A stretch of DNA of 64,000 nt from Thermoplasmata archaeon (GTDB lineage: Archaea; Thermoplasmatota; Thermoplasmata; Thermoplasmatales; Thermoplasmataceae). How positions within the stretch are numbered: the first letter of the stretch is position 1; the number at the start of each line of letters is the position of its first letter. The DNA is taken from the NCBI GenBank assembly GCA_021846395.1, contig JAJZXB010000001.1, positions 1 to 64,000 of the forward strand. The letters are read 5' to 3'. Under the pieces are notes generated by a model. It did not search any database, had not been told where the DNA came from, and saw nothing but the letters and a program-made list of their open reading frames with translations. The translations under genes and the position numbers were made by a program. Shown piece by piece: positions 1 through 7,738 of the stretch.

Positions 1-613
1 GGAGAACACCAGATAAATGATTATAAAGCCCTTTCATATATTCCAGTTGTTCTTTAGACAGGGACTTTTCTTGTTTGTACAAAAGATTGTGTTCTGACTC
101 CATCCACAGGTGTTGTACTATCCCCATACATTGAATCTCAAGGTTGATACTGTCATACTTCTTGGGAAACTGTAATTTGAAATGAAATGCTTTATACCCA
201 CTCTCATTGCTTTTCACGTCGTTCATGACCAACGCTTTAAAACCATGTTCACGAACCAAAAAATTGGTGATAAAGTCCACCTGAATTGGTTCAGTGTTTG
301 GAAACCTAAGAAATATCAATCTTAATCCTACAAGGTCCGAGATCCCTTTTTCGTTCACAAACAGATTGTCTGATAGACTCTCTTGGGAGACGAAATCTGT
401 AATTTTTTCATCCCCTTCTCTTAATTTTCTGTGAACCTTTCCCAGTAAGGAGGGAAGAGATTTAGGTCTTGATCTAACAAAGGGAACATCCTCCCTACTT
501 GCAAAGAACTCCTCTGCTAGACCAGATATCTCGGCCTCCGCTTCCAATAATATTTTAAACCGTTTTGAATAGATATCTTTAACCCAAGATTCCCATTTAT
601 CTTTTGATCCCAC
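1..613 (-). CDS. RelA/SpoT-family (p)ppGpp synthetase-like nucleotidyltransferase, 3' end outside window
   Basis: Read on the minus strand from a GTG at 613, which directly follows an in-frame TGA, the frame stays open for 204 codons to the window edge. The translation shows the small alarmone synthetase signature in order: RSRPKS (residues 47-52), ISDLVGLRL (91-99, with the presumed Mg-binding Asp93), ESGYKAFH (137-144, with the nucleotide-stacking Tyr140), LEIQ (158-161) and HLWMESEH (168-175). These match the RelA_SpoT synthetase domain. No N-terminal HD hydrolase domain is present, so it resembles single-domain small alarmone synthetases. The Arg of the usual EIQIRT motif is Met here (EIQCMG), which may alter activity. 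Such genes are rare in archaea. A GGGTG Shine-Dalgarno-like site lies about 8 bases upstream. The gene sits 18 bases after a 100-residue ORF on the same strand, in sequence of higher G+C than its surroundings. Confidence 0.82.
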   Translation of the reverse strand, partial: MGSKDKWESWVKDIYSKRFKILLEAEAEISGLAEEFFASREDVPFVRSRPKSLPSLLGKVHRKLREGDEKITDFVSQESLSDNLFVNEKGISDLVGLRLIFLRFPNTEPIQVDFITNFLVREHGFKALVMNDVKSNESGYKAFHFKLQFPKKYDSINLEIQCMGIVQHLWMESEHNLLYKQEKSLSKEQLEYMKGLYNHLSGVL

Positions 614-631
614 TCAGAACACCCTTGTTGT

Positions 632-934
632 TTACTTGGAGTGTGTTGTTTGGGCGTGGGTAGACGACAAGAAAGTTGGGGGAGGAAATCGCTCCGTGTA
701 AATCCTCACATTGAATTTCTCATTATCCTTGATCACTTTTTTTCTAACCATTTCACTTAGTTTATCCTCTACTATCTTCACCTTTTTGTCAGGTTTCAAG
801 GATGTTTCATCAACATCAATAAAGGCTATGACTTTCTCATTAAACGAAAAAACTATCCTTCCAGCCACCGATCTATTGTGTGTAGTAGTTTTATTAGTCA
901 TAGTTCCCATGACCTTAGATAGTGTTTTTTGCAT
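632..934 (-). CDS. hypothetical protein upstream of the RelA/SpoT-like gene
   Basis: A 100-codon minus-strand frame ends 18 bases before the RelA/SpoT-like gene and very likely shares its transcript. I do not recognise the family. The middle (residues 25-90) alternates hydrophobic and charged residues, as in a small alpha/beta domain, for example IVFSFNEKVIAFIDVDE followed by a Lys/Glu-rich helical stretch; the last ten residues look like a tail. An A/T-rich box at about 937-946 sits 27-36 bases before an in-frame ATG at 910, so the real start may be 910 rather than 934. The position upstream of a small alarmone synthetase would fit an antitoxin or regulator, but nothing in the sequence proves it. 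Confidence 0.5.
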   Translation of the reverse strand: MQKTLSKVMGTMTNKTTTHNRSVAGRIVFSFNEKVIAFIDVDETSLKPDKKVKIVEDKLSEMVRKKVIKDNEKFNVRIYTERFPPPTFLSSTHAQTTHSK

Positions 935-1537
935 AAAAATATTTGCATTTTACCTATGCCGGACATGTGTGCCGTCAATGGTAAGTACCCATGAGTGAAA
1001 AATTTCAACGTAGAAATAATTGAAAATCACTAGCTTGAACATGAGTGAACCCAAAATTAGCATTGTGAAGTGGTTTCACAGTAATGGGATGAATGGATAT
1101 GTCGAAGCACGCCAAGGAGGGCATATGACTAGCCAATGTATGTTTGATATCTGAAATACCTGTTTATCCAAATAGCAGCGGGTAAATGCATTTCAGTGAT
1201 GAGTCGTATGGAGTTATCTGGACTGCAAAACAACATGCTGCAACGAAAGCGAACGAGATATATCACCGCAAGTCTAATGGGAAGGCTGAACCCTTTTCGG
1301 AAAGGTGAGGACTATTAAAGAAGTAATAGGCAACAGAAAAGAGGATGGTTATGACCAGTTTAAAATTGCACATTCCCTGTAATTGCCTTATTATTAAAAA
1401 ATAAGCATTTTCCTGAGTTGTTAGGAACTGACAAATTAAAAAGATTCTAAAATACTGATATTTCTAGAAATTCTCAATAATAAGCACACCATAGGTATAA
1501 ATAGTAAAGTTAAAATTTAATATGTTAATGTTGCCAT
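935..1537. other. 600-base stretch without an intact gene
   Basis: This interval holds the upstream region of the small partner gene, the decayed remnant at 1041-1380, and the aconitase promoter. A TATA-like GGTATAAATAG at 1494-1504 lies about 39 bases before the aconitase ATG, giving a short leader. No tRNA, repeat array or strong hairpin was seen. Confidence 0.5.
1041..1380 (+). pseudogene. decayed coding remnant, unrecognised
   Basis: Short open pieces follow one another on the plus strand in different frames: about 37 codons from the ATG at 1041, 40 codons from the ATG at 1186 to the TGA at 1306, and then a piece ending at a TAA near 1380. The composition is G+C-richer than the neighbours and looks like coding sequence broken by frameshifts. 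I cannot assign a family. It may belong to the same acquired island as the RelA/SpoT-like gene. Confidence 0.3.
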
Positions 1538-4063
1538 ATGGAAATAAGGAAAGAAATATTTATGGATGGAGATAAGAAGTATGACTATTATCCACTTAGA
1601 CAGTTGTATGATCACTATGATATTGAGAATCTTCCATATTCATTCAAGATTTTGTTAGAAAACATTCTCAGAAATTTTGATAATGAGGATATTGACGAAA
1701 AGTCTCTGGAAAATGTGGCAAATATGAAGACTGGAAGCGAAATGGCATTTAAGCCTTCCAGAGTTATTTTCCAGGATTATACAGGTGTCCCAATACTTGT
1801 TGATTTGGCTGCCATGAGATCATATTTAAATGAAAATGGAATCAATCCTGAGAAATTAAATCCAAGTACACAATCCGATCTTGTCATCGACCACTCCGTC
1901 ATTGTTGACTCATTCAGGGATTCGAATCCTGAAGAGCCATTGATAATAAACATGAAAGATGAATTTGGAAGAAATATTGAAAGGTATAATTTTCTTAAAT
2001 GGTCAAAGGAATCATTTGAAAATGTTCGAATTGTACCGCCAGGACATGGTATAGTACATCAGATAAATCTTGAGTATTTATCTTCAGTTGCAGTGAGAAA
2101 GAATGGGTTAATATATCCAGAAAGCTTGATTGGAGCCGACTCTCATACAACAATGATAGGTGGGATTGGTGTACTTGGCTGGGGAGTTGGTGGTCTTGAG
2201 GCAGAAGCATCAATGCTCAATGAACCCTATTTTATGACTGTTCCTGAAATAGTTGGAGTTAATGTAAAAGGAGATATTAGTGAAGGCATAACACCAACAG
2301 ATGTTGTTCTTCATATAACCAAAAAATTGAGAAACAGCAATGTGGTTAATAAATTTGTAGAATTCTTTGGCGATATTGAAAAATTAACCGCCCAGGATCG
2401 TGCAACAATATCAAATATGGCTCCCGAATATGGGGCTACAATAGGATATTTCCCAGTTGATGAAGAAACGTTAAAATATATAAGCGGAACAAATAGAAAC
2501 GCAGATATTGTTGAAAAATACTTTAAGGAGCAGGGATTATTTTACAATGGGCCTAAAAAATACAATGACGTTGTTGAAATTGACCTGTCGGAAATTAAAA
2601 GTGCAGTTGCAGGACCAAAAAACCCTGATGAACTGGTTCAGCTTACCGAACTGAAGAAAACTACAGATTCATTTATAGGCGGTGAAAAGAAAGGAAATAT
2701 TGTTGAAAATGGCTCCGTTGTAATAGCAGCAATAACTAGCTGTACCAACACTTCTGATCCTACAGTTATGCTTGGCGCAGGAATTCTTGCCAAAAAAGCA
2801 TATGAAAATAACCTGGTTTCAAAGGATTATATAAAAACCAGCCTTGCACCGGGGTCAAGGGTTGTTACTGAATATTTAACAAGAGCAGGTTTACTGGAAT
2901 ATCTGAATAAAATAGGATTTGATATTGTGGGTTATGGTTGCACAACATGCATTGGAAATGCAGGACCACTGATTCCTGAGGTTCAGGACGACATTCTGAA
3001 GAATGACATAAAAACATTTGCAGTACTTAGTGGAAATCGTAATTTTGAAGGGAGGATAAATCCTTATATTGCTGGAGCTTTTCTGGCTTCACCCATTCTT
3101 GTTGTTGCTTTTTCAATAGCAGGAAGAATAGATATGGATTTTGATAATGAGCCCGTTGGTTTCAACGGTGATAAACCAGTATATTTAAAGGATATCTGGC
3201 CGACATCAGAGGAAATAAAGGAATTCATCCACCTTGCAATGGATCCAGAAGCGTATAAAAAACAGTATTCGGAAGTATTTGATGGTGATTCAAACTGGAA
3301 TTCATTGAGTGCAACCAAGGGAACATTATTTAATTTTGATGAAAAATCCACATATGTGCTGGAACCTCCGTGGATGCATATGGAAAAAACATCAGATATA
3401 ATAAATGGCAGGATATTTGCAGTATTCGGTGATAAAATCACAACTGACCACATTTCTCCTGCCGGGCCAATCACCAGAGATTCTGTTGCAGGAAAATACC
3501 TATCATCTCTTGGCGTTTCTGAAATGAATACCTTCGGTGCCAGAAGAGGAAATCACGAGGTTATGATGCGCGGTGGCTTTTCAAATCCAAAAATAAGAAA
3601 CCTGATGGTAAATCATACTGGAGGAAATACTGTGCATTTCCCTTCAGGAGAGGAAATGTCATTCTATGATGCTTCAATAAAATACCAGGCGGAAAATGTA
3701 CCTCTTGTAATATTTGCAGGAAAGCAGTATGGTTCAGGAAGTTCAAGGGACTGGGCATCAAAGGTCACATCCCTGATGGGAGTTAAGGCAGTTATAGCGG
3801 AAAGTTTCGAAAGAATACATAGAAACAATCTGGTTGACATGGGAGTAATACCAGTAAAAATAGATAAAATGCCGGAATTAAAAGGTGACGAAATAATAAA
3901 TATCAGCGGAATAAATGATATAACAAAAAACAAAAAGCTTGAAATAAGAATTAATGATAAAAGCATCGAGGGTACGGCACTTATCTACACCAATGCAGAA
4001 TTGAATTATATAAAAGAAGGGGGAATATTAAAATATATAGTGGATGGTATTAAAAATAATTAA
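1538..4063 (+). CDS. acnA: aconitate hydratase
   Basis: This 841-residue protein is a full-length AcnA/IRP-type aconitase, which interconverts citrate and isocitrate in the TCA cycle. The three cysteine ligands of the [4Fe-4S] cluster are at about residues 402 (SCTNTSDP), 468 and 471 (CTTC followed by IGNAGP). The N-terminal part has ADSHTTMIGGIGVLGWGVGG, and the C-terminal swivel domain has FGDKITTDHISPAG and the GSGSSRDWASK substrate loop. Length and domain order are normal. It is single-standing with its own TATA box upstream. The next gene is convergent and its end overlaps the aconitase stop by four bases. Confidence 0.97.
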   Translation: MEIRKEIFMDGDKKYDYYPLRQLYDHYDIENLPYSFKILLENILRNFDNEDIDEKSLENVANMKTGSEMAFKPSRVIFQDYTGVPILVDLAAMRSYLNENGINPEKLNPSTQSDLVIDHSVIVDSFRDSNPEEPLIINMKDEFGRNIERYNFLKWSKESFENVRIVPPGHGIVHQINLEYLSSVAVRKNGLIYPESLIGADSHTTMIGGIGVLGWGVGGLEAEASMLNEPYFMTVPEIVGVNVKGDISEGITPTDVVLHITKKLRNSNVVNKFVEFFGDIEKLTAQDRATISNMAPEYGATIGYFPVDEETLKYISGTNRNADIVEKYFKEQGLFYNGPKKYNDVVEIDLSEIKSAVAGPKNPDELVQLTELKKTTDSFIGGEKKGNIVENGSVVIAAITSCTNTSDPTVMLGAGILAKKAYENNLVSKDYIKTSLAPGSRVVTEYLTRAGLLEYLNKIGFDIVGYGCTTCIGNAGPLIPEVQDDILKNDIKTFAVLSGNRNFEGRINPYIAGAFLASPILVVAFSIAGRIDMDFDNEPVGFNGDKPVYLKDIWPTSEEIKEFIHLAMDPEAYKKQYSEVFDGDSNWNSLSATKGTLFNFDEKSTYVLEPPWMHMEKTSDIINGRIFAVFGDKITTDHISPAGPITRDSVAGKYLSSLGVSEMNTFGARRGNHEVMMRGGFSNPKIRNLMVNHTGGNTVHFPSGEEMSFYDASIKYQAENVPLVIFAGKQYGSGSSRDWASKVTSLMGVKAVIAESFERIHRNNLVDMGVIPVKIDKMPELKGDEIINISGINDITKNKKLEIRINDKSIEGTALIYTNAELNYIKEGGILKYIVDGIKNN

Positions 4064-4533
4064 TCCACCTTTGCATATATTTTTATCAATTCGCGGAAGC
4101 CAAGATCCTTGTAGAAATTTACTGCAATTATGTTCATTGATGGAAATTCTGCGGTTATCATTTTTATCTCTCTTTTATTTACAATTTTTTTGAATTCATC
4201 TATAAGTGCAGACCCTGCTCCACGAGCTCTAAATTCTGGCATAATATAAAATTCACGAATTCTTGCCTCATATTTTGGATCGTAATAAATCCTGAAAATG
4301 ATATCTGAAATTAGAATGCCTGCAATTTTGTTATTGCTTTCAATAACAAGAGCTATATGATTTTCCTTATCATCTATAATTTTATCCAGTTTACCCTTAA
4401 TTTCAGCCTCATTTCCAGAAGATACTTTCAATGCATAGTCAAATTCAGCATTCAGGTTCTTTAATCTTAAAAGTTTATCCATTACCTCATCCATATCATT
4501 TTTTTCCATTTCCCTTATTTTGTAATTCACCAT
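4060..4533 (-). CDS. GNAT-family N-acetyltransferase
   Basis: About 157 residues with the GNAT fold. The acetyl-CoA pyrophosphate loop is seen as MPEFRARGAGSALIDEF, preceded by the beta-4 strand REFYI and followed by AVNFYKDLGFRE near the C-terminus. The substrate is not predictable. The gene follows the malic enzyme gene in an operon: a GTG at 4545 overlaps the malic enzyme TGA, but the ATG at 4533, preceded by GGTTGAT, is the likelier start. It converges on aconitase. Confidence 0.85.
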   Translation of the reverse strand: MVNYKIREMEKNDMDEVMDKLLRLKNLNAEFDYALKVSSGNEAEIKGKLDKIIDDKENHIALVIESNNKIAGILISDIIFRIYYDPKYEARIREFYIMPEFRARGAGSALIDEFKKIVNKREIKMITAEFPSMNIIAVNFYKDLGFRELIKIYAKVD

Positions 4534-4541
4534 AATCAACC

Positions 4542-5852
4542 TCACTTCTCATCAAATAGTTTGTTATATATCTTTCTGTTGCTTTCTATTATTTCGGTTG
4601 CAGTTCTTAAAAATCCTGCCTGAGTATCTGTCCTTCTCGCCAGTTTGGACTCGACTGTTTTTCTTGCGACAATTGAAGCAATCTGTGGAAACAGTTCCAG
4701 ATCATCCATTGTTGGAACAATATGATCATAATCGGGATTTTCAACATAGTCTGCTATTCCATTTGATGCCGCCACCATTATGCCAAAATTAACCCCTTTT
4801 GATCTGGCATCAAGAACACCTCTGAACACTCCAGGAAAAACCATACTGTTATTTATTTGATTGGGAAAATCGCTTCTTCCCGTTGCCACAATTTTTGCAC
4901 CGGCGTTTTTTGCATCCTGTGGCCAAATTTCCGGTAAAGGATTCGCAAGGGCAAACACAACCGGTTCTTTGTTCATTAATTTTATCCAGTCACTTTTAAC
5001 TGTACCCGGTTCTGATTTGGATGCAGATATAACAATATCAGCTCCTTTAAATGCGTTGGAAACATCTCCAGTTACCCTGTCCCCATTTGTTTCAAGAGCT
5101 ATTTTGTATTTCCATGGATTTTTCAGCATAAGAGAATCGATATCCTTCCTTTCCGGTTCAAGAATACCACGTGAATCAACTGCAATCATATTTTTCTTAC
5201 TGAATCCTGCAGATTCAAAGAGGTACATGGCTGCTATGTTGGCAGCTCCTGCGCCATTGAAAACAACTCTTGCATCTTCCTTCTTTTTATTTACGAGTCT
5301 CAGGGAATTAATGGCTCCAGCAAGTATAATTGAGGCTGTGCCAAGCTGATCATCATGCCATACAGGTATTGACATCTGTTTCTGAAGGCTTTCCAGTAAG
5401 AAGAAGCATCTCGGTGATTCAATATCCTCAAGATTATACCCTCCAAAATAGGGCTCTATTGCTCTGGCAGCTGTTATGAACTCATCATTATTTTTTACGT
5501 TTAATGGAATTGGTATGGCATTTACACCGCCTAAATAATTAAAAAGTAATGCTTTTCCCTCCATAACCGGTATTGCGGCATGAGGCCCTACATTTCCAAT
5601 GCCCAGAACCCTTGTGCCATCAGTTAAAATAGCGACAGAATTCCATTTTCCTGTTAAATCATATACAAGGTCATCATCGGATGCAATTTTTTTGGATACT
5701 GCAGCTATTCCTGGCGTGTATAAAACGGAAAAATCATCAAGACCGTGAATGGGAACCCGGGGTAAAGTCCTGATTTTACCCTTATATTTTTGGGATGTAT
5801 CAATTGCGATTTTATCGTAATTGTCAGTTCGTTCAGAATCCTTCATTATCAT
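4542..5852 (-). CDS. NAD(P)-dependent malic enzyme (oxaloacetate-decarboxylating)
   Basis: This 436-residue short-form malic enzyme decarboxylates malate to pyruvate. Visible family marks are VLYTPGIAAVS near residue 45, the LGIGNVGPHAAIPVMEGKA segment, the metal/substrate motif WHDDQLGTASI near residue 160, and the Rossmann loop VVFNGAGAANIAAM. The length is normal for prokaryotic short malic enzymes and no phosphotransacetylase domain is fused. The first ATG is at 5852 and a second in-frame ATG is at 5846. TATA-like sequence lies just upstream. Together with PEP synthase elsewhere in the window it can serve anaplerotic or gluconeogenic flow. Confidence 0.95.
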   Translation of the reverse strand: MIMKDSERTDNYDKIAIDTSQKYKGKIRTLPRVPIHGLDDFSVLYTPGIAAVSKKIASDDDLVYDLTGKWNSVAILTDGTRVLGIGNVGPHAAIPVMEGKALLFNYLGGVNAIPIPLNVKNNDEFITAARAIEPYFGGYNLEDIESPRCFFLLESLQKQMSIPVWHDDQLGTASIILAGAINSLRLVNKKKEDARVVFNGAGAANIAAMYLFESAGFSKKNMIAVDSRGILEPERKDIDSLMLKNPWKYKIALETNGDRVTGDVSNAFKGADIVISASKSEPGTVKSDWIKLMNKEPVVFALANPLPEIWPQDAKNAGAKIVATGRSDFPNQINNSMVFPGVFRGVLDARSKGVNFGIMVAASNGIADYVENPDYDHIVPTMDDLELFPQIASIVARKTVESKLARRTDTQAGFLRTATEIIESNRKIYNKLFDEK

Positions 5853-6032
5853 AAAAATGAATATAAGTTTTATATTAAAACTTTACCCTAATTATTAAAT
5901 ATAATTTTTATCAATTGTCGAAATACTTCTGAATTATTATGCATTAGACGTATGTGGAAAATTAAATATTTTTATCACAATATGTTTCATAATGTATTTT
6001 ATATGTGTTATTTTATTTAATGGTCATAAATA

Positions 6033-6044
6033 GATATATATAAG
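6033..6044 (+). promoter_or_regulatory. TATA box of the D-2-hydroxyacid dehydrogenase gene
   Basis: GATATATATAAG is centred about 25 bases before the ATG at 6063. That spacing puts the transcription start at the start codon, so the message is probably leaderless. Confidence 0.6.
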
Positions 6045-6062
6045 ATACTTCCTTATGCAACT

Positions 6063-6959
6063 ATGATAATTTCACTTCAGATTAATGCAGATAGAATGGA
6101 TTTTGTAAACACACAGTATGTGGAAAAATTTGAAAACTTCCTGGGGCAAAAAATATATCCGGGCTATAATGAAAATGCTGACATAATAGTTTTTTCAGGA
6201 ATACCTAAAATTGGAAATAAGGTTGTTTTCATGCAAAGCCTGTCGGCTGGAGTTAACCATCTTGATTTTAAAAAAATACCAGAAAACATTGTTGTTTCAA
6301 GCAATGCAGATGCCTATTCATTCCCGGTTGCCGAACACGTATTTGCCCTGTTGCTTTCACACCTAAGAAGTATATGCACCCATGATTATGAAATAAAACA
6401 CGGAGTTTATCAACGCAATAGATACATGACACTGAATAATATGACAATTGGCATACTGGGATATGGCGGTATTGGAAGGGAGGTTGCAAGACTTGGAAAG
6501 GCATTTGGAATGAAAACAATCGGATATAGCAGAACGGAGCATAAGGATAAATTTCTAGATGAATTTTCATTTGATCCGTGCTATGTTCTGAAAAGATCTG
6601 ATATAAACGTAATATCATTACCTCTGAATAAATATACCGAGAATCTCATTGATGGGGAGAAATTGGAAATGATGAAGGGCAATATACTGATCAATGTTGG
6701 TAGATCTAATATAGTTAAAAAGAGAGATATGCTTGATTTTTTGAATGCCAATCCTGAAAAATATTTCCTGACCGATGTATGGTGGAATGAACCACACATT
6801 GAGGATAAAATACCTGAAAATGTTCTGGTTACACCACATATGGCAGGCGGGCCTTTGATAAATTATTTTGATGAACCATTGATAAAGGCATTTGAAAATG
6901 TTAAAAACTTTATGGAAGGGCATCCAAAAAATGTGGTTAAAAGAGAGGACTATATTTAA
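6063..6959 (+). CDS. D-isomer-specific 2-hydroxyacid dehydrogenase family protein
   Basis: A 298-residue NAD(P)-dependent oxidoreductase. The Rossmann motif ILGYGGIGREVARLGKAFG begins near residue 128. The catalytic triad can be placed at Arg in INVGRSNIV, Glu in WWNEPH and His in VTPHMAGG. It is shorter than phosphoglycerate dehydrogenase and lacks an ACT domain, so a role as a 2-keto acid reductase (glyoxylate, hydroxypyruvate or similar) is more likely than serine synthesis. The substrate cannot be told from sequence. It is monocistronic with its own promoter. Confidence 0.9.
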   Translation: MIISLQINADRMDFVNTQYVEKFENFLGQKIYPGYNENADIIVFSGIPKIGNKVVFMQSLSAGVNHLDFKKIPENIVVSSNADAYSFPVAEHVFALLLSHLRSICTHDYEIKHGVYQRNRYMTLNNMTIGILGYGGIGREVARLGKAFGMKTIGYSRTEHKDKFLDEFSFDPCYVLKRSDINVISLPLNKYTENLIDGEKLEMMKGNILINVGRSNIVKKRDMLDFLNANPEKYFLTDVWWNEPHIEDKIPENVLVTPHMAGGPLINYFDEPLIKAFENVKNFMEGHPKNVVKREDYI

Positions 6960-7024
6960 ACAGATTTAATAAATGTAAAAATCACTTAATAAAAATTATA
7001 AATAACATATCTTTATCAGAGTTC

Positions 7025-7609
7025 ATGCAATTATTGATAACATTATTTTCAATAGCAGCTTTAATAGCATTTTTTCATATGCTTGCACCGGATCACTGGC
7101 TACCTTTAATACTTTTATCCGCAAAAAGGAAATTTTCAACCACCAGAAAGTATCTCTATTCCCTTGGGATAGGGACCATTCATGCCTTATCTACTATAGC
7201 ATTGTCGTTTATTGTATCTTTTTTTATTTATTCATATGTTGTAATTGCCATTAAAATCATTATTTATATTGCAATGGCTTTTCTCATAATTATAGGTCTA
7301 TATTTTATAATAAATGGATACAGGGAAAATGAAATGAACTTTGAATCAAGTAATATTCTTGGGATAAGCATAATTCCTGATATAGCTGTTTTTCCTATTA
7401 TACTTATTTCCTTTAGGTACAGTTTGTATGACACTGGTGAGATAATTCTATTGTTTTACATTGTATCGATAATTACTTTATTGGCAATAACATATCTTGC
7501 CACAATTTCAATTGGTAAATTTTTGCAAAGGATTAAGCCCAAGTATTCTGATTATATTATAGGACTTATTTTGATTTCTCTATCCCTGTTCCTGCTGCCA
7601 ATAAAATGA
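7025..7609 (+). CDS. polytopic membrane protein, possibly NicO/UreH-like
   Basis: This 194-residue protein has about six hydrophobic segments and short loops. The first segment carries HMLAPDHWLPLILLS, a His/Asp motif, and the next segment starts with GIGTIHALSTIALS. A histidine-aspartate motif in the first helix plus a G-x-x-HALS helix resembles the NicO/UreH-type metal permeases, in which such residues bind nickel or cobalt. The resemblance is by eye only, and there are no urease or hydrogenase genes nearby. TATA-like ATTATAAATAA lies about 27 bases upstream of the ATG. Confidence 0.65.
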   Translation: MQLLITLFSIAALIAFFHMLAPDHWLPLILLSAKRKFSTTRKYLYSLGIGTIHALSTIALSFIVSFFIYSYVVIAIKIIIYIAMAFLIIIGLYFIINGYRENEMNFESSNILGISIIPDIAVFPIILISFRYSLYDTGEIILLFYIVSIITLLAITYLATISIGKFLQRIKPKYSDYIIGLILISLSLFLLPIK

Positions 7610-7710
7610 ATAGGGAAATTTTCATAAATATGATAAATAATTAATTTTTTTCTTAAAAAAGCCCATTAATACTTATGATTTCACAATTTTATACGAAATA
7701 TTCACAAACT

Positions 7711-7718
7711 TTTATATA
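7711..7718 (+). promoter_or_regulatory. TATA box of the amino-acid permease gene
   Basis: TTTATATA is centred about 25 bases before the ATG at 7739, consistent with leaderless initiation. Confidence 0.6.
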
Positions 7719-7738
7719 GATGCTACTGATTAAACCTA

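Noticed and set aside
711-998. Plus-strand open frame of 95 codons
   Set aside because: It is the antisense of the better supported minus-strand gene at 632-934; its product is low-complexity Ser/Leu/Thr sequence without any motif.
1186-1260. Possible hammerhead-like ribozyme (TGATGAG ... CGAAA)
   Set aside because: The core bases occur but the flanking stems do not pair, and the stretch reads as broken coding sequence.
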